DNA of 64,000 bases from positions 310,001-374,000 of the forward strand of contig JANQJU010000023.1 in assembly GCA_028281495.1 (NCBI GenBank). The letters run 5' to 3'. Positions 25,865 through 36,968 of this stretch are shown piece by piece (the stretch's first letter is position 1; each line of letters opens with the position of its first letter). The notes under the pieces were generated by a model. The model saw nothing but the letters and a program-made list of their open reading frames with translations. It searched no databases and was not told where the DNA came from. The translations under genes and the position numbers were made by a program. This stretch comes from SAR324 cluster bacterium. Its GTDB lineage: Bacteria > SAR324 > NAC60-12.

Positions 25865-28800
25865 TTAAGGCCTGGCTTCGATTTGAATCTGAGTTCCATT
25901 GGAACGACCGCGAACCGCTTGACGGTACATCATTTCCGCAATGGCGGCTGGATGCACAAATTGTCCTTCAAAGTTGGCCCGCAATCGAAAGTAAAAATCA
26001 TACGTCCCTTTGGGCAGGGTGTCGTAATAAAATGTCACTTGATCGTCTTCATACAAGGAGTAATCGGGTTTTAAAGAAAACGTGCCTTGAGGTTGAGCTG
26101 CTTTGGGGGCGGTTGCCAGGTTCGGGTTCAATGGTTCAAATCCAGCCGCAAAGGGAGCACGAATGGCAACAAAATTTCGGCTTTCGGGATTGATCACCCG
26201 GATGTGTTCTTCGACAATGCCTCCCATGGGCAAAGTGATGGTTTCGCGCGGCTGGACCGGCTGTTTGACCGGCGGGGCGTTGTCCTCAGGAATCACCAGT
26301 ATTTCCCGTTCCACCACAAACCCCTCATTTTTTTGAGTGACGGTATCGCCGGATCGACTGGGAAGATAACTCAACGTGAGCCACGCTAAAGGGGGAGCTT
26401 GAGGATCTCCGGATAGCATCGTAATTTTTCCTGGATTGGCTTGATTGACAGTCATCCGACTCACGGCTTTGCCTGTCGTGTCCATCGTGTCTTGATGATG
26501 CCCAAAGTCGAATTGAAACTGATGGCCTTGTTGAGGCAATCGGGGTTGTTTCAAAATCGCTCCCAAGGCGAGCAACGCCGAGGCATTTGCATTGGTGCTC
26601 CCCCATCCTTCTCCTTCGCCAAGATTCACCAACTGGTCCACAAGCAATCGAACTCGTTCGTTTTGAGGTTCGCTCAGGAAAAGAGCATGGGCCACATTGG
26701 CCAAGGTTTTGATCTCCCCTGAATGAACCAAGCCACCCCATCGACCCGTTCGATATTGCAAGCCTTCATAAACTTCCTCACCATCACGGAGTTTGAAAAT
26801 GACACTTTTCCACAGGTCTTGTTTCAAGTTGTCGATCATGGAATGTTGATTCTCCGAGTGTTTCAACACAGCCTGAAGGATGCGGGCTTCGCTATATAAA
26901 TCCAAAAGACGCGCTTGAACGGAAAAGTCTCGTGCATAGTCTTCCTGAAATTCTCCCACATAGGCCAAGGCCCTCAGGGCTTCTGCCCGTTCAAGATAGG
27001 AAGCGCCATCAATGAAATGTGAATAATCGGAGCGCAATGCCTCTTTCAGCGCTTGGATTCCCTGTTCGAGCAATTGTTCATTGATTGCATGTCCGTGCTC
27101 TTTCGCTAACGATAAAAACTCCACCACATAAGCCGTTAACGAAACATACCCTTGGGACCCAGGCCAGTATCCGAACAGTCCATTGGATTGAACCACGCTT
27201 TCCAGATATTGCATGGTTTCTTGTAAAGGTTGTTCCAATTCTTGGGTGCGTCGTTCGATGCCGATATGGTCAAACAAGCCTTTTAACGCCAATTCGGGGA
27301 TCACGCGGCTGATACGCTGTTCTGTGCAGCCATGAGGATATTCTGCCAAATATTCCAAGCCTGCCAACATTTTCACTAAAGCAGGCTCATACGTGAGCAA
27401 TGCAGTTTGTTCTACCGTTCCGGGGCGCATCGGTTCTTCGGGGACGGGAAACTCCAAGGCTTCTTCTGCGGAAAGCAACGCAAAGCGTTCTTGACGGATC
27501 CGCGAACGGTCCTTTTTCACCGGTAGTTTGATTTCAAACGCATCGGCCGATTCATCGGTGAGGCGTTGGACTGCCAATCGAATCGTGACCGTATTCTCAG
27601 GACCTTGGGGGGCCGCTTCTTGAACAACCGTCATGGGAAAATAAATTGTTTCGGCACGGTCAGGGACCCACGTGATCGATTGCGTCTTTTGGGTCTCCAC
27701 ATCCAATCCCTCCACTTGCAATTCGACGATTCCAGGACCCCCATCCCCCTCGACGATGCGCCCAATGCCCCCTGCAACGAAACGATCTCCCGGTCTCACG
27801 AAACGCGGCAAGGCGGACTGGACGATCACCGGCAAACGCACTTGAACGGTCGATTTTGTCACGCCAAACCGAGCGAGCCCATCCGTCGCCACGGCACGAA
27901 CCGCAAATTCAGTCAGATTGTCTGGCATCGGAATTTCCACTTCCGCTTCTCCATCCACCACGGCCAGCGTTGGATTGTAATACGGCACCGTTTTGAAGTT
28001 CCGACGTACTGTCACGTTTTCAAACAAGTTTTGTTTTTTCCCCGATCCATCGCCCCCTGCAAATTCTTCCAAGGGAAATTCTCCTAAAGTTTCATTGCGC
28101 ATATCAAGAAATCGCAAACGGGAATTCACCGGATCAATGAAGCTGGGAATCGGGTCCAACCGTTGCTCTTTGCCTAAGGCCAATACAGCACGATCAACCA
28201 ACCACAGGGTGACCTCGCCATCCAGAGGTGCCCCGTTGAGGTCAAACAATTTGACCTTCATCTGCAAGGTGTCTCCCGGAAGCACTTTGGGCAGATGTTC
28301 CACTGCCACCGTCATTTGATGATCGGAAGGATTCACTCGCACCCAGGTGGTGTTGGCCATGGCAACCGGCTTTGCACGATCTTCTGAACGAATGAGGGAA
28401 GTGGACTTGGAAGGAACGCGACCTCGCATGAGCAATGTGTGCACCGCCACGCGAGGGGTCATGTCTCCCGAAATTGGTAATGTAAAAATGCCCTGTCCGT
28501 TTTTGATTTCCACCCAATGGTAGCGGTTGCGTTTGGGGCCTTCCACCACCACAAATGCTTCTGCGGTTTGAAACGGGCTCTGTAACAACAATTGAGCTTC
28601 TTCTCCCGCATTGTAACGCACCTTATCTAACACCGTACTGAACACACGGGTTTTGGGCTTTTTCCAAGTGACAGGCGTTTCTCCGGAAACATATAAATCG
28701 GCACTGACTTTTTGAAGACGACCCAATTCATCACGCGCCAAAATTTCGACCACATACACTCCCGCTTCTTCCACGGGCAACTTGGGCAACAAGGCTTGTT

Positions 28801-31681
28801 GGGTCGAGGTGAGGGTGGTTTCAAAAATTGGTTTATCGACCACTTCGTTGACATATTTGGTGGCTCCTGTGGTGAAATCGCTCTCTTTCAAATACGAATG
28901 CCACTGGCGATGGAACAACCGGAGTTGAAACGTTTTCCCTGCCAATGGTTTTCCGCGATGGTCCAACACTAACAATTGGGGCTGAATGATCTTCGAATCC
29001 GTCAAGAAACGCTCCAACTGAATCCCTAAAACAAAAGGGGGCAAGGCCAAGACCTGCTTGGTGGTGCTGACGGTTTGTTCATCAGCCCCTCGCACGGTCA
29101 CTTCCACCACATAACGCCGAGGACGGCCATCCACTTCCGTGGCTGGATTTAAGGTCAACTCGGAACTTCCCTGTTCATCGGTTTTTTCCCGTTGGGTGTG
29201 GGTGCCTGAGGAGCGAAACGGTTTTTGGTCACTGAATCGGCTATCGGTGGAAAACAAATAACCGGGAAAGGCAGGAGGTTGAAACCGATACGGGAATTGG
29301 GTCACACGCCACGTGACATCTTGGTCGATCACCCGGCCCCCCGCATAGTAATCTGCAACCATGCTTAAGGAAAAGGGACGGTCGAGAGGGACTTTGCTGG
29401 GGCCATGCAGGTTGATTTCAAAACGAGGGATGCGGTAGCTTTCTTTTTTGAACGTGACCGACCCCAACTGTTGATCATGATAATAATCGTACACATAGGC
29501 TTGATAACTCCCGGTTGGCAAATCCTCTTCATCAAATTTAACATAAAAACTTCCCGCTTCCGTCAAATCAATGGGATAGGTCCAACTTTTACCGCCTGGA
29601 CCTTCGACCTCCAATTCTCGATCCCGATGTCGAGCGAGTGACAATTCGCCTTGTTGACGGAGGCGGAGGTATCCCTTGATATGCACTGGTTCTTCAGGCC
29701 GATAGATAGGCCGCTCGGTGAATAAGTGCACTTTGTGAGAGATTTCTTCGCGTTTACGTCTGGGGGCTTCACGAAGCCATTGCAACCATCGAGTTCGTGA
29801 CGTGTACCAGTGGTTGTCGATAAATTTGGGAGGAGGACGTTCAGGATCTAGGGTGAGCACATCATTACCCGAACGAACGGTGATGCGAGTGACATCCCCT
29901 TCAATATCGGTTTGGTGCTCATAATGGAAAACTCCCTCCGCATTGGTCCTTCCTTCAATCAATGGAACCCAATCCCTGCCCGAAGCATGAGGACTTGTCC
30001 CTTCTACGATCACCTGGGCATCCGAAATGGGGTGTCCTGTTCGAAGTGAGGTGACGACAAACAGAATGCCCGATTCTTCTTCCACAGTGCTCAAGTTCAA
30101 ATCGGTGACTTGAACTCGGACAAATTGGCGTTTCGTCGTGCTTCCCACCCTACGGTACCCCACCAAGTAGGTTCCCGGTTGGCCCACTCCAGAAATTTGA
30201 GCAAAAAACGGTTTGAGGTCTAAACCGAATTTTAAGCGATAGCTATTGCTCTTCATGGGCAGGGGCACCATTCGAGACACCAACGGGCTGCCCAGCAACT
30301 GGATATGTTGCGCAAGGTTCTTGGTAAATGCCGGTTCTTCTCCTGGGCCAGGAGGGCGTTGACTTTCGTCCACCAAAACTGGGTGGGTCGGGTAAGGCCA
30401 AAAATTTCGATCCTGAGAATCGATTTTAAAAATCCGAATATCCAACTGTTCATCACCCCGGCCTTCCATAGGAAATTGCTGAGGGCCGTAACGTTCCACA
30501 AGCCCTTGGCTCAGCAGCCACTTCAGATAGGGATTGCTTTGTGGGCGGTAGAAAAACAGCTCCGCCTTTTCAAACGAAGCAAGGGTGCGTCCCGCTTGAT
30601 CCAGCAACGGTTCGTCCATGACTTGCATCCGATACGGTTTGTCTCGTTGGGCATCGAACTTTAAATGAATTCGTTTATTGGAAGTGGAGAATTCAAAATT
30701 TTGCACGGCAGGTTCAAAACGCACCATCCGTTTGACAGCCGCCAAAGAAACGGCTCCCAATTGATCACTGAATTGTAAGAACAATTCCGCCCGCTGATCT
30801 CCACAATTGATGGCTTGTTCCACCGAATAAATGCTGCCTTGAACCGCAACCGGGTACACCGTCGAACCGCATCCCATTCCAGTGAGACGGAATAAGGGTT
30901 TGGTAGAAAACGAATATTGAGCCACCGATCCGGTCACTTGGGCACTCAGCGATAAATGCAGATGCATGGTGACTTTTTTTCCGTAAGGAATGGGGCTCGA
31001 AAAGGTGAGTTGGTATTGCACGGGGGCACTGGGTAAGGTGCGTTCTACTTGTTTGATTGTGAAATCACGTTGAGTTAACCAATACCGTTTTTCTTCTCCT
31101 ACCCCTGGTAACGGTTTCACTTCAAAGCTCAACATTTGACTGAGTTCGTCTGCGCCCAAACGATGATCAAAGCTCAAGGTCATTTCTTGGAAGGGTTCGA
31201 GATTCTTGCTACCAGGACTCGGTTGAATGCGGTTCGGAGTGGTCATCAGGGTGACCAATGAGTGGTCCAGATTGGCAACACGCACGGTGTAACGTTCCAA
31301 AGCAGGCCACGGAATGGTCGGTATGAACTGTAAAGTGGTGTCGTCCAACCAACGGTACTCCCCCGGATGATCGGGATGCAGGCTTATAATTCCTGTTGGA
31401 TCATCTAAAGGTTCTCCCCCTTCCAATACTTTCCCTTTTCCCAGGCGGGGTTGAGAATCTGCCTTAAAAAACACGGTGATGGGATCGTAGCCACGTAAAT
31501 AAGTTTCTGGCACCACCGTTGTTTTTTGAATATTGAGGACATGATCCACTGGTGATTGCGCCCACAACAACCGGTCCTCAAAAATCCCACCCAAACATAG
31601 GTAAAATCCAAATACGGCCACAAAAAACGATTTCATCGAATAGCGCAAAAAAGTTGAGGTCTGTCGGTTTTCAAGCTTCAT
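25865..31681 (-). CDS. Alpha-2-macroglobulin family protein with thioester motif
   Basis: This 1938-residue exported protein belongs to the bacterial alpha-2-macroglobulins, periplasmic protease traps that bind an attacking protease covalently. The N-terminus has a signal sequence (SFFVAVFGFYLCLGG, about residues 17-31). There is no lipobox cysteine, so it may be periplasmic rather than lipid-anchored. Strand-rich MG-type domains fill the protein. The thioester motif CTEQ (Cys1452 to Gln1455) sits in YPHGCTEQR, and the following helical thioester domain is recognisable. The start may instead be the ATG at 31636, which begins nearer the signal peptide. It lies one base ahead of pbpC and downstream of the giant gene, all on the same strand. 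Confidence 0.93.
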   Translation of the reverse strand: MKLENRQTSTFLRYSMKSFFVAVFGFYLCLGGIFEDRLLWAQSPVDHVLNIQKTTVVPETYLRGYDPITVFFKADSQPRLGKGKVLEGGEPLDDPTGIISLHPDHPGEYRWLDDTTLQFIPTIPWPALERYTVRVANLDHSLVTLMTTPNRIQPSPGSKNLEPFQEMTLSFDHRLGADELSQMLSFEVKPLPGVGEEKRYWLTQRDFTIKQVERTLPSAPVQYQLTFSSPIPYGKKVTMHLHLSLSAQVTGSVAQYSFSTKPLFRLTGMGCGSTVYPVAVQGSIYSVEQAINCGDQRAELFLQFSDQLGAVSLAAVKRMVRFEPAVQNFEFSTSNKRIHLKFDAQRDKPYRMQVMDEPLLDQAGRTLASFEKAELFFYRPQSNPYLKWLLSQGLVERYGPQQFPMEGRGDEQLDIRIFKIDSQDRNFWPYPTHPVLVDESQRPPGPGEEPAFTKNLAQHIQLLGSPLVSRMVPLPMKSNSYRLKFGLDLKPFFAQISGVGQPGTYLVGYRRVGSTTKRQFVRVQVTDLNLSTVEEESGILFVVTSLRTGHPISDAQVIVEGTSPHASGRDWVPLIEGRTNAEGVFHYEHQTDIEGDVTRITVRSGNDVLTLDPERPPPKFIDNHWYTSRTRWLQWLREAPRRKREEISHKVHLFTERPIYRPEEPVHIKGYLRLRQQGELSLARHRDRELEVEGPGGKSWTYPIDLTEAGSFYVKFDEEDLPTGSYQAYVYDYYHDQQLGSVTFKKESYRIPRFEINLHGPSKVPLDRPFSLSMVADYYAGGRVIDQDVTWRVTQFPYRFQPPAFPGYLFSTDSRFSDQKPFRSSGTHTQREKTDEQGSSELTLNPATEVDGRPRRYVVEVTVRGADEQTVSTTKQVLALPPFVLGIQLERFLTDSKIIQPQLLVLDHRGKPLAGKTFQLRLFHRQWHSYLKESDFTTGATKYVNEVVDKPIFETTLTSTQQALLPKLPVEEAGVYVVEILARDELGRLQKVSADLYVSGETPVTWKKPKTRVFSTVLDKVRYNAGEEAQLLLQSPFQTAEAFVVVEGPKRNRYHWVEIKNGQGIFTLPISGDMTPRVAVHTLLMRGRVPSKSTSLIRSEDRAKPVAMANTTWVRVNPSDHQMTVAVEHLPKVLPGDTLQMKVKLFDLNGAPLDGEVTLWLVDRAVLALGKEQRLDPIPSFIDPVNSRLRFLDMRNETLGEFPLEEFAGGDGSGKKQNLFENVTVRRNFKTVPYYNPTLAVVDGEAEVEIPMPDNLTEFAVRAVATDGLARFGVTKSTVQVRLPVIVQSALPRFVRPGDRFVAGGIGRIVEGDGGPGIVELQVEGLDVETQKTQSITWVPDRAETIYFPMTVVQEAAPQGPENTVTIRLAVQRLTDESADAFEIKLPVKKDRSRIRQERFALLSAEEALEFPVPEEPMRPGTVEQTALLTYEPALVKMLAGLEYLAEYPHGCTEQRISRVIPELALKGLFDHIGIERRTQELEQPLQETMQYLESVVQSNGLFGYWPGSQGYVSLTAYVVEFLSLAKEHGHAINEQLLEQGIQALKEALRSDYSHFIDGASYLERAEALRALAYVGEFQEDYARDFSVQARLLDLYSEARILQAVLKHSENQHSMIDNLKQDLWKSVIFKLRDGEEVYEGLQYRTGRWGGLVHSGEIKTLANVAHALFLSEPQNERVRLLVDQLVNLGEGEGWGSTNANASALLALGAILKQPRLPQQGHQFQFDFGHHQDTMDTTGKAVSRMTVNQANPGKITMLSGDPQAPPLAWLTLSYLPSRSGDTVTQKNEGFVVEREILVIPEDNAPPVKQPVQPRETITLPMGGIVEEHIRVINPESRNFVAIRAPFAAGFEPLNPNLATAPKAAQPQGTFSLKPDYSLYEDDQVTFYYDTLPKGTYDFYFRLRANFEGQFVHPAAIAEMMYRQAVRGRSNGTQIQIEARP

Positions 31682-31690
31682 CTTCAGATC

Positions 31691-31762
31691 GGTTGGAAGT
31701 TAGTTTAAAGTTAATTGGGGATAAGTTGAAAGTTAGTTGGGAATAAGCTGGAAGTTAGCTAG
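31691..31762. repeat. Degenerate short tandem repeat between the giant gene and the alpha-2-macroglobulin gene
   Basis: Three similar blocks of the form (A/G)(G/C)TTGGAAGTTAGTT occur at 31691-31706, 31724-31740 and 31746-31762. They fill the spacer between the two coding regions and stop just before the upstream gene's stop codon (31766-31768). Confidence 0.6.
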
Positions 31763-31765
31763 AAA

Positions 31766-34700
31766 CTAGTGAGAAGGCGTGTACTGACGCATCACACTTT
31801 CGGGTACCTGTTGTTGACTGCCTTGATGCCCCAGCAATACCGGGGTGTACTGGACAGGCAACGTGTCTCGATGGTGTGTTTTGACCGTGAATAAATAGTA
31901 TCCAGGTGCCAAATTTCGAAAAACTAACGGTCCTTTACCCAAGAGTTGAAAATTCTTATCAAACAATCGCCCGTCAAGGGCATCGGTTTCCGCCTGCACC
32001 CCGATGCCGACATTACTTTGAGTCGCCACATGAAACGCAAAGACTTGAATTTCACCCGAACGCAACAACCACGGTTGGGATGTGTTGGACGAGTCGGACA
32101 ATAAATGGGGTCTTATTTTTCGAAGTCGGAGTTTTCCCGTATGCGGCAGTCCTCGTACCGGACGAGTCCAGAGTTCGTAGTTTCCAGGTTGGGCAAAATA
32201 GATCAACTGGGCCCCCTCGGTTTGAGTGGCAACGGTGGTGCGAAGCACCTGCTGCTGCCACAAGGCCAAAGCTCCCGGCGTATCGGTATCGACTACAATA
32301 TAAATCGGTTCGTCAATCTGAAATTTCCAGCGTTGGGCTTGGTTGGATAAATCACTTGCCCCAACAATCGGTTGTGGACTGACCTCCTCTGGAGACATTG
32401 CCATAAACCGTTGTTTTTCCGCTTCCAAGGGGGCGGTCCAAATGCGCACATACCCAGGGGCATAATGGAGTTCCAAGACCCCTTGTTCGGTTTGGGGTGG
32501 CAATTCAAACGACTCGCCTTCTAGAATATAACCCGTCGTTGTCAACAGTCGGCCTTGAGCCTGATTCGCTTGGAAAAATAAGCGTTGCCCTTTTGGAATG
32601 TTTTGAATTTTGAGTCGGAGAATTCCTGAAGTGGAAAAAATGGATTCAAAGCCGGAGTGGGGATCTAAGGTGGACAGGCTTTGAGATAAGTTCCCACGAC
32701 GTTCTACACGATACGGAGCGGACCGCTCTCCACGATTGATGAGGATGAGATGGTTCTTTGTTACAGCAAGCATTCGACTTTGATTTTGGTGGGTCGCCGC
32801 AACGACACCATCCAACTGCTGGCCGTTCCAACTTGCCGCTACCATTTGTTTTGAGAGCAAGATTTCAGATCGGTGGGGAGGGCCTTCAATAACAATGCGG
32901 TGCGACCTGCCCGGTGCAATCACTCCATCCAATTTTGACTCTTGGTTGGTGAGTGATGTTTGCGACTCTACGGGGTAAGGTTTCAATATCAGCCTTGTTT
33001 TGAGGGTGGTTGCTGGAGGGCGGGCTTGCCATACTTTTCCTCGGAAAGTTCCTGGCCCAGGAAATACGGTGAGCGTATTGGGGCCTTCACGCCACATCCC
33101 CTCCCAATTGAATAATGCCGAATTCTCTTCATTGGAGCGCATTGCCATTGCGCCTAAACTGGAATCCACAGAAGAGAACTCCAGGAGTATGGGCGCATCT
33201 TCCAGTTGTGTGAGATCAAAAAAGAGAGGCTCCTTTTCAAGATCCAAGGTCACCGCGGCATCGGGTTGCAACGTGAACGGGACCAAGGTGATCGATTGCC
33301 CCGAGCATTGAGAAGTACAAACCAACCACCCCTCTTGACGCCGTAGACTGAAAGGTCCCGTCCCAATCGATTGGCATGGCTGATGGATTTCAGGGCAAAG
33401 CAGGGCGGAGCCAAGTCGGGTTTGAGTTTGATACGTGATGTGAGAGGCATGAGTGAGCCACAGCACTGGGGGAACCTCTTCTGAAAAAGGAGGGAGTGTG
33501 TTTGAGGATTGCATGGAATGTTCGACCTCTGGAAGCACACGTCCTTGAATGGTTGTCCTGCTGGCGATCTGGCTCGTGCCCCAAACCAACAAAACATACG
33601 AATCATGAGCGCGTAACGGGATCCACATTTCATTGGAGCCTTCTGCAACCACTTGATTTTGATGGAGCAGTGCCAATCGGATGGGATGAGTACTGGTTGA
33701 CTGAAAATGCACCACTCGCGTTTTTTCGATAGCCTGGAGGGGGATTTTCAACACTTCTTGATTCAGAGCTTGATCGATGGAAAACGGAAGCCCTTGTTGG
33801 GACATTTGGCGTTCATTTCGTGCCACCATCGACACGGCAATGCTTCCATATTGTCTACCAATTCCGACCAGTTTGAGTTGGTATTGTTGAGGCTTCAAAT
33901 GCTGGGAGATATGGAAATTCCAATCGTTGGGGCTATCGTCACTTTCCACAATTTTTTGCTGAGTGTTAGCATCCCACAAACTGGCCTTCACATCAGAATT
34001 ACCAAAGCTGCTTAAATCCACTAAGGCTGCTTTGCTGAGATTCACATTGAACGTGGCGGGTAGTGACCGAACCGTTTGGGTGAGCCCGGGAACCAAATCC
34101 TGGGTTGTCATGCTCAGGGTGTAATCCACAAAATCGTCGTTTTCGATACCCGTGACTTCTAGCGTGTAGGTTCCCTCAGAGAGGGTCCCCTTCCACTGAG
34201 CCATCTGTTCAACAAGGGATTGCTTCGTTTGGGTAGACCTCAAAGTGAACTGCATTTTTTCAGATAGTTTGATCTGGACGTCGGTTGCCGCAGTCAATGT
34301 CACTTCATAGCGATCTGGATTCCTGGGGGTGGATTCTCGCCACGTATTGGAAACGGATTGATTGAGTGTCAGGGAATGAGGTCCTTTACCAGAAATCGAG
34401 GCTGCTTTTTCGACTGCGGCGAGCTGTGTGATACGCCTACTTTCTAACGGTTCTGGCAACGAATAATACTCATAATGCCCCGGTTGGAAGTATCGAACAA
34501 TCGCACCTCGTCCGCCGGGAGAGAGGAAGGGCCACCCTTGGGAATCATCCAAACGATAGGCAAATTGTTTTCCCAAGCCATGCGTGGTCAAGTGGTATCG
34601 GCCTCCTTCGTGAATCTGAAACCGATAGCGCACCGCTTCATCGGGATTCAAGTGCAGGCGCTGCAAAATGCCCGGAGCCAGACCCTCTTTTGTGATCAAC

Positions 34701-36886
34701 GGCGCACGACGCAAATGCACGCCCATCCGTCCGGTCGAACGCCCTCGAGGCTGCACCGTCACCAGATACTCTCCCAGTTTGAGATATTGTTGAATCAACG
34801 CATTGCGGCCAATCCCATTTTGGGTTTCGGTGAACAAAGACGTGATCAAACGAGTACGAACCTTCAAACGGGTCGCCAGACGCCCACTGGTTTCTAGCCG
34901 GTACAACCCTGGCTCCTTCACAATTAAGGTGAAGTGTTTCTGTTCGGTCCGATCATAATGACTGAAGTGCGGAGACTCCGCCGTCAAGATGGGCAAGGGG
35001 GTCGTTTGATCTCGAATTTGAGACAGGGGTGGAGGGTCGGGTTGGATGGGGGCTGTTTTGAGAGTGAAATCAGCGGCTTGTTGGCTCGTATTCTTGAGTT
35101 CCAGTTGATAGTGCCCCGGAATCAGACGTTGCCCGGTTTGGAAAACGCGATCTCCCTCAGTCAGTTCAAAGGGAACGGGCTGATCTTGCAACACCTGAAG
35201 GATGGAGTCGGTGGGGACTTGAATGCTAATCGGTACGTGTTGCCCTGGGGACAAATTGACTGTCAATGGGGTTTCTAAGTTGAGCGGTAACGAACGAATG
35301 ATCACCCCACTTTCCACTTCATGACGTTCGTTCATGTTCAATTCATAACTTGAATTGTAGGAAGGCAACGAGACCTCGGGCCATAAAATTCCTGAGTATT
35401 GCACGCTGGGAGAGGGTTGTTCCCAATCAGGCAGTGGGGTTGCTTGCCACTGCAATGAAAACTCTAAAATGCCTTTCGATTCCGGAACAATGGTCAACAC
35501 GTGATAGCCTGCACTCAGGTTCAATACTTGGTTGGCCGACTGAAATTCAGGTGGACGATAATTCCAAGGATATCGCATCAAAAAGGGTTCTATTCGATAT
35601 TCGCCTTGTGCTCCCAATTTGGAGTTCTCTCGAACAATATAGGCCCCCGATTCCTGGATATATAAATGTACTTGTATCTTGCCTAAAAGATTCACTTTGC
35701 GTCTCAATGCCTGCTGAGAACCGATGTCTAATTTTTGTGTAGCAACGGGGCTGCCTGAGGACGGATGCCCTAAGATCGAGGTGGCATCGATGGCATCCCT
35801 TCCTGAAGCTGAGTTCAATGAAGAGATCCAGTAAGCCCCGGTTTGGGGGTGAAAGGTATATTCGTGGCGTTTGACAAAAAAACTGAGTACGGGCGAATCC
35901 CCAGGTTGTCCTTGCACCGTCACCCATTGATCGTAACCGGAATACTGAGACAAGGACACCCAAGGGTCCTTTGACTTTTTATGAATAGCCGCTTCCTGTC
36001 CTCCTCGCGAATGTCTTGAATCCTCCGAGACCCTCTTGAGTGCAATGCTCGTTGGAATTTTTTCCTTTTGTTGCAATTGAAAAAATGTCGTTTGCCCTGA
36101 TACCCGATAGACATCACGACCGAATGGAGAAATGGCCACGACTTGCCTTCCGTTGGCAGGCAATGTGGGGATGCCTCTGCGTATGAAAAACGGTTGCCCC
36201 TTTTCCTCATTGGCCCAAGACAAGGCGGGGCCGCCATAACACGTCAGCAAATACAAACCTGCGTTGAGATCATGAAAGAACTCCACATAGGTCATCGGTT
36301 GCCCCGAGACGGGTTCAAACACATCCATTTCTGGGGAGACATCCACCAACCATTCCCCATCTTTCCAAAAGCGACAATCCGAGAGGTTGCGTCCAAGGGC
36401 TTCGATACGCAACCGTTGACGGTCTTTTAAATGAATCCAATAGGATCGTTGTTGGAGATCTTGTAAACTTTCTTGTTGTAAGGTGAGTTCCTGCAATTGA
36501 GGAGAGTCGAGTGGGTCCGAAACCGGTTGGGCTTCTTGATAAGCATACACTTGGAGTTGAATGGGTTCTGAACTCCGTTCATGGGAACGCAGACGAACTT
36601 TATACTCCCCTTTCTCCAAAAAGATATCGATCCGACCATCTCGACTGCCGGTCGATCCTCCGTGCGCGATCACACCGGCCATCCGGTCGATGAGTTCGAT
36701 GGCCGTTCCTTGCGAACTGGATACTTGTAAGCTGTACCGACCGGTTTGGGTAATGTGCAGGAGGGTTTCATTCTGAGGCTGTGGGGTGAATTGGGTTTGA
36801 TCCAAGCGGAGCGCCTGTACTGACGGGATATGAAGGATCCCTCCTATCACGACCAAAATGATGTAAAATGCCTTTCGTGCTAACAA
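31766..36886 (-). CDS. Giant exported protein of unknown function, neighbour of the alpha-2-macroglobulin gene
   Basis: This 1706-residue product starts with a signal peptide (AFYIILVVIGGILHIPSVQA, about residues 6-25) and no lipobox. The rest is almost wholly predicted beta-strand. It shows recurring blocks of the type GxYxLxxxG or PGxYxLxxxP (GRYSLQVSS, GEYKVRLRS, GRYHLTTHG, GNYELWTRP, GYYLFTVKT), suggesting many tandem beta-sandwich domains. I do not recognise the family. Translation probably starts at TTG (36886), because AGGAGG lies only four to five bases before it and no nearby ATG gives a better signal peptide. It sits directly upstream of the macroglobulin and pbpC genes on the same strand, so a shared role at the cell envelope is plausible but inferred. 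Confidence 0.8.
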   Translation of the reverse strand: MLARKAFYIILVVIGGILHIPSVQALRLDQTQFTPQPQNETLLHITQTGRYSLQVSSSQGTAIELIDRMAGVIAHGGSTGSRDGRIDIFLEKGEYKVRLRSHERSSEPIQLQVYAYQEAQPVSDPLDSPQLQELTLQQESLQDLQQRSYWIHLKDRQRLRIEALGRNLSDCRFWKDGEWLVDVSPEMDVFEPVSGQPMTYVEFFHDLNAGLYLLTCYGGPALSWANEEKGQPFFIRRGIPTLPANGRQVVAISPFGRDVYRVSGQTTFFQLQQKEKIPTSIALKRVSEDSRHSRGGQEAAIHKKSKDPWVSLSQYSGYDQWVTVQGQPGDSPVLSFFVKRHEYTFHPQTGAYWISSLNSASGRDAIDATSILGHPSSGSPVATQKLDIGSQQALRRKVNLLGKIQVHLYIQESGAYIVRENSKLGAQGEYRIEPFLMRYPWNYRPPEFQSANQVLNLSAGYHVLTIVPESKGILEFSLQWQATPLPDWEQPSPSVQYSGILWPEVSLPSYNSSYELNMNERHEVESGVIIRSLPLNLETPLTVNLSPGQHVPISIQVPTDSILQVLQDQPVPFELTEGDRVFQTGQRLIPGHYQLELKNTSQQAADFTLKTAPIQPDPPPLSQIRDQTTPLPILTAESPHFSHYDRTEQKHFTLIVKEPGLYRLETSGRLATRLKVRTRLITSLFTETQNGIGRNALIQQYLKLGEYLVTVQPRGRSTGRMGVHLRRAPLITKEGLAPGILQRLHLNPDEAVRYRFQIHEGGRYHLTTHGLGKQFAYRLDDSQGWPFLSPGGRGAIVRYFQPGHYEYYSLPEPLESRRITQLAAVEKAASISGKGPHSLTLNQSVSNTWRESTPRNPDRYEVTLTAATDVQIKLSEKMQFTLRSTQTKQSLVEQMAQWKGTLSEGTYTLEVTGIENDDFVDYTLSMTTQDLVPGLTQTVRSLPATFNVNLSKAALVDLSSFGNSDVKASLWDANTQQKIVESDDSPNDWNFHISQHLKPQQYQLKLVGIGRQYGSIAVSMVARNERQMSQQGLPFSIDQALNQEVLKIPLQAIEKTRVVHFQSTSTHPIRLALLHQNQVVAEGSNEMWIPLRAHDSYVLLVWGTSQIASRTTIQGRVLPEVEHSMQSSNTLPPFSEEVPPVLWLTHASHITYQTQTRLGSALLCPEIHQPCQSIGTGPFSLRRQEGWLVCTSQCSGQSITLVPFTLQPDAAVTLDLEKEPLFFDLTQLEDAPILLEFSSVDSSLGAMAMRSNEENSALFNWEGMWREGPNTLTVFPGPGTFRGKVWQARPPATTLKTRLILKPYPVESQTSLTNQESKLDGVIAPGRSHRIVIEGPPHRSEILLSKQMVAASWNGQQLDGVVAATHQNQSRMLAVTKNHLILINRGERSAPYRVERRGNLSQSLSTLDPHSGFESIFSTSGILRLKIQNIPKGQRLFFQANQAQGRLLTTTGYILEGESFELPPQTEQGVLELHYAPGYVRIWTAPLEAEKQRFMAMSPEEVSPQPIVGASDLSNQAQRWKFQIDEPIYIVVDTDTPGALALWQQQVLRTTVATQTEGAQLIYFAQPGNYELWTRPVRGLPHTGKLRLRKIRPHLLSDSSNTSQPWLLRSGEIQVFAFHVATQSNVGIGVQAETDALDGRLFDKNFQLLGKGPLVFRNLAPGYYLFTVKTHHRDTLPVQYTPVLLGHQGSQQQVPESVMRQYTPSH

Positions 36887-36968
36887 TTCTCCTCCTATTG
36901 CAACTATTTCAATGCTCCAGATTGTGCATCGCCGTAATAGAGACTGACTCGGTGGAGGATGGCGAGAA

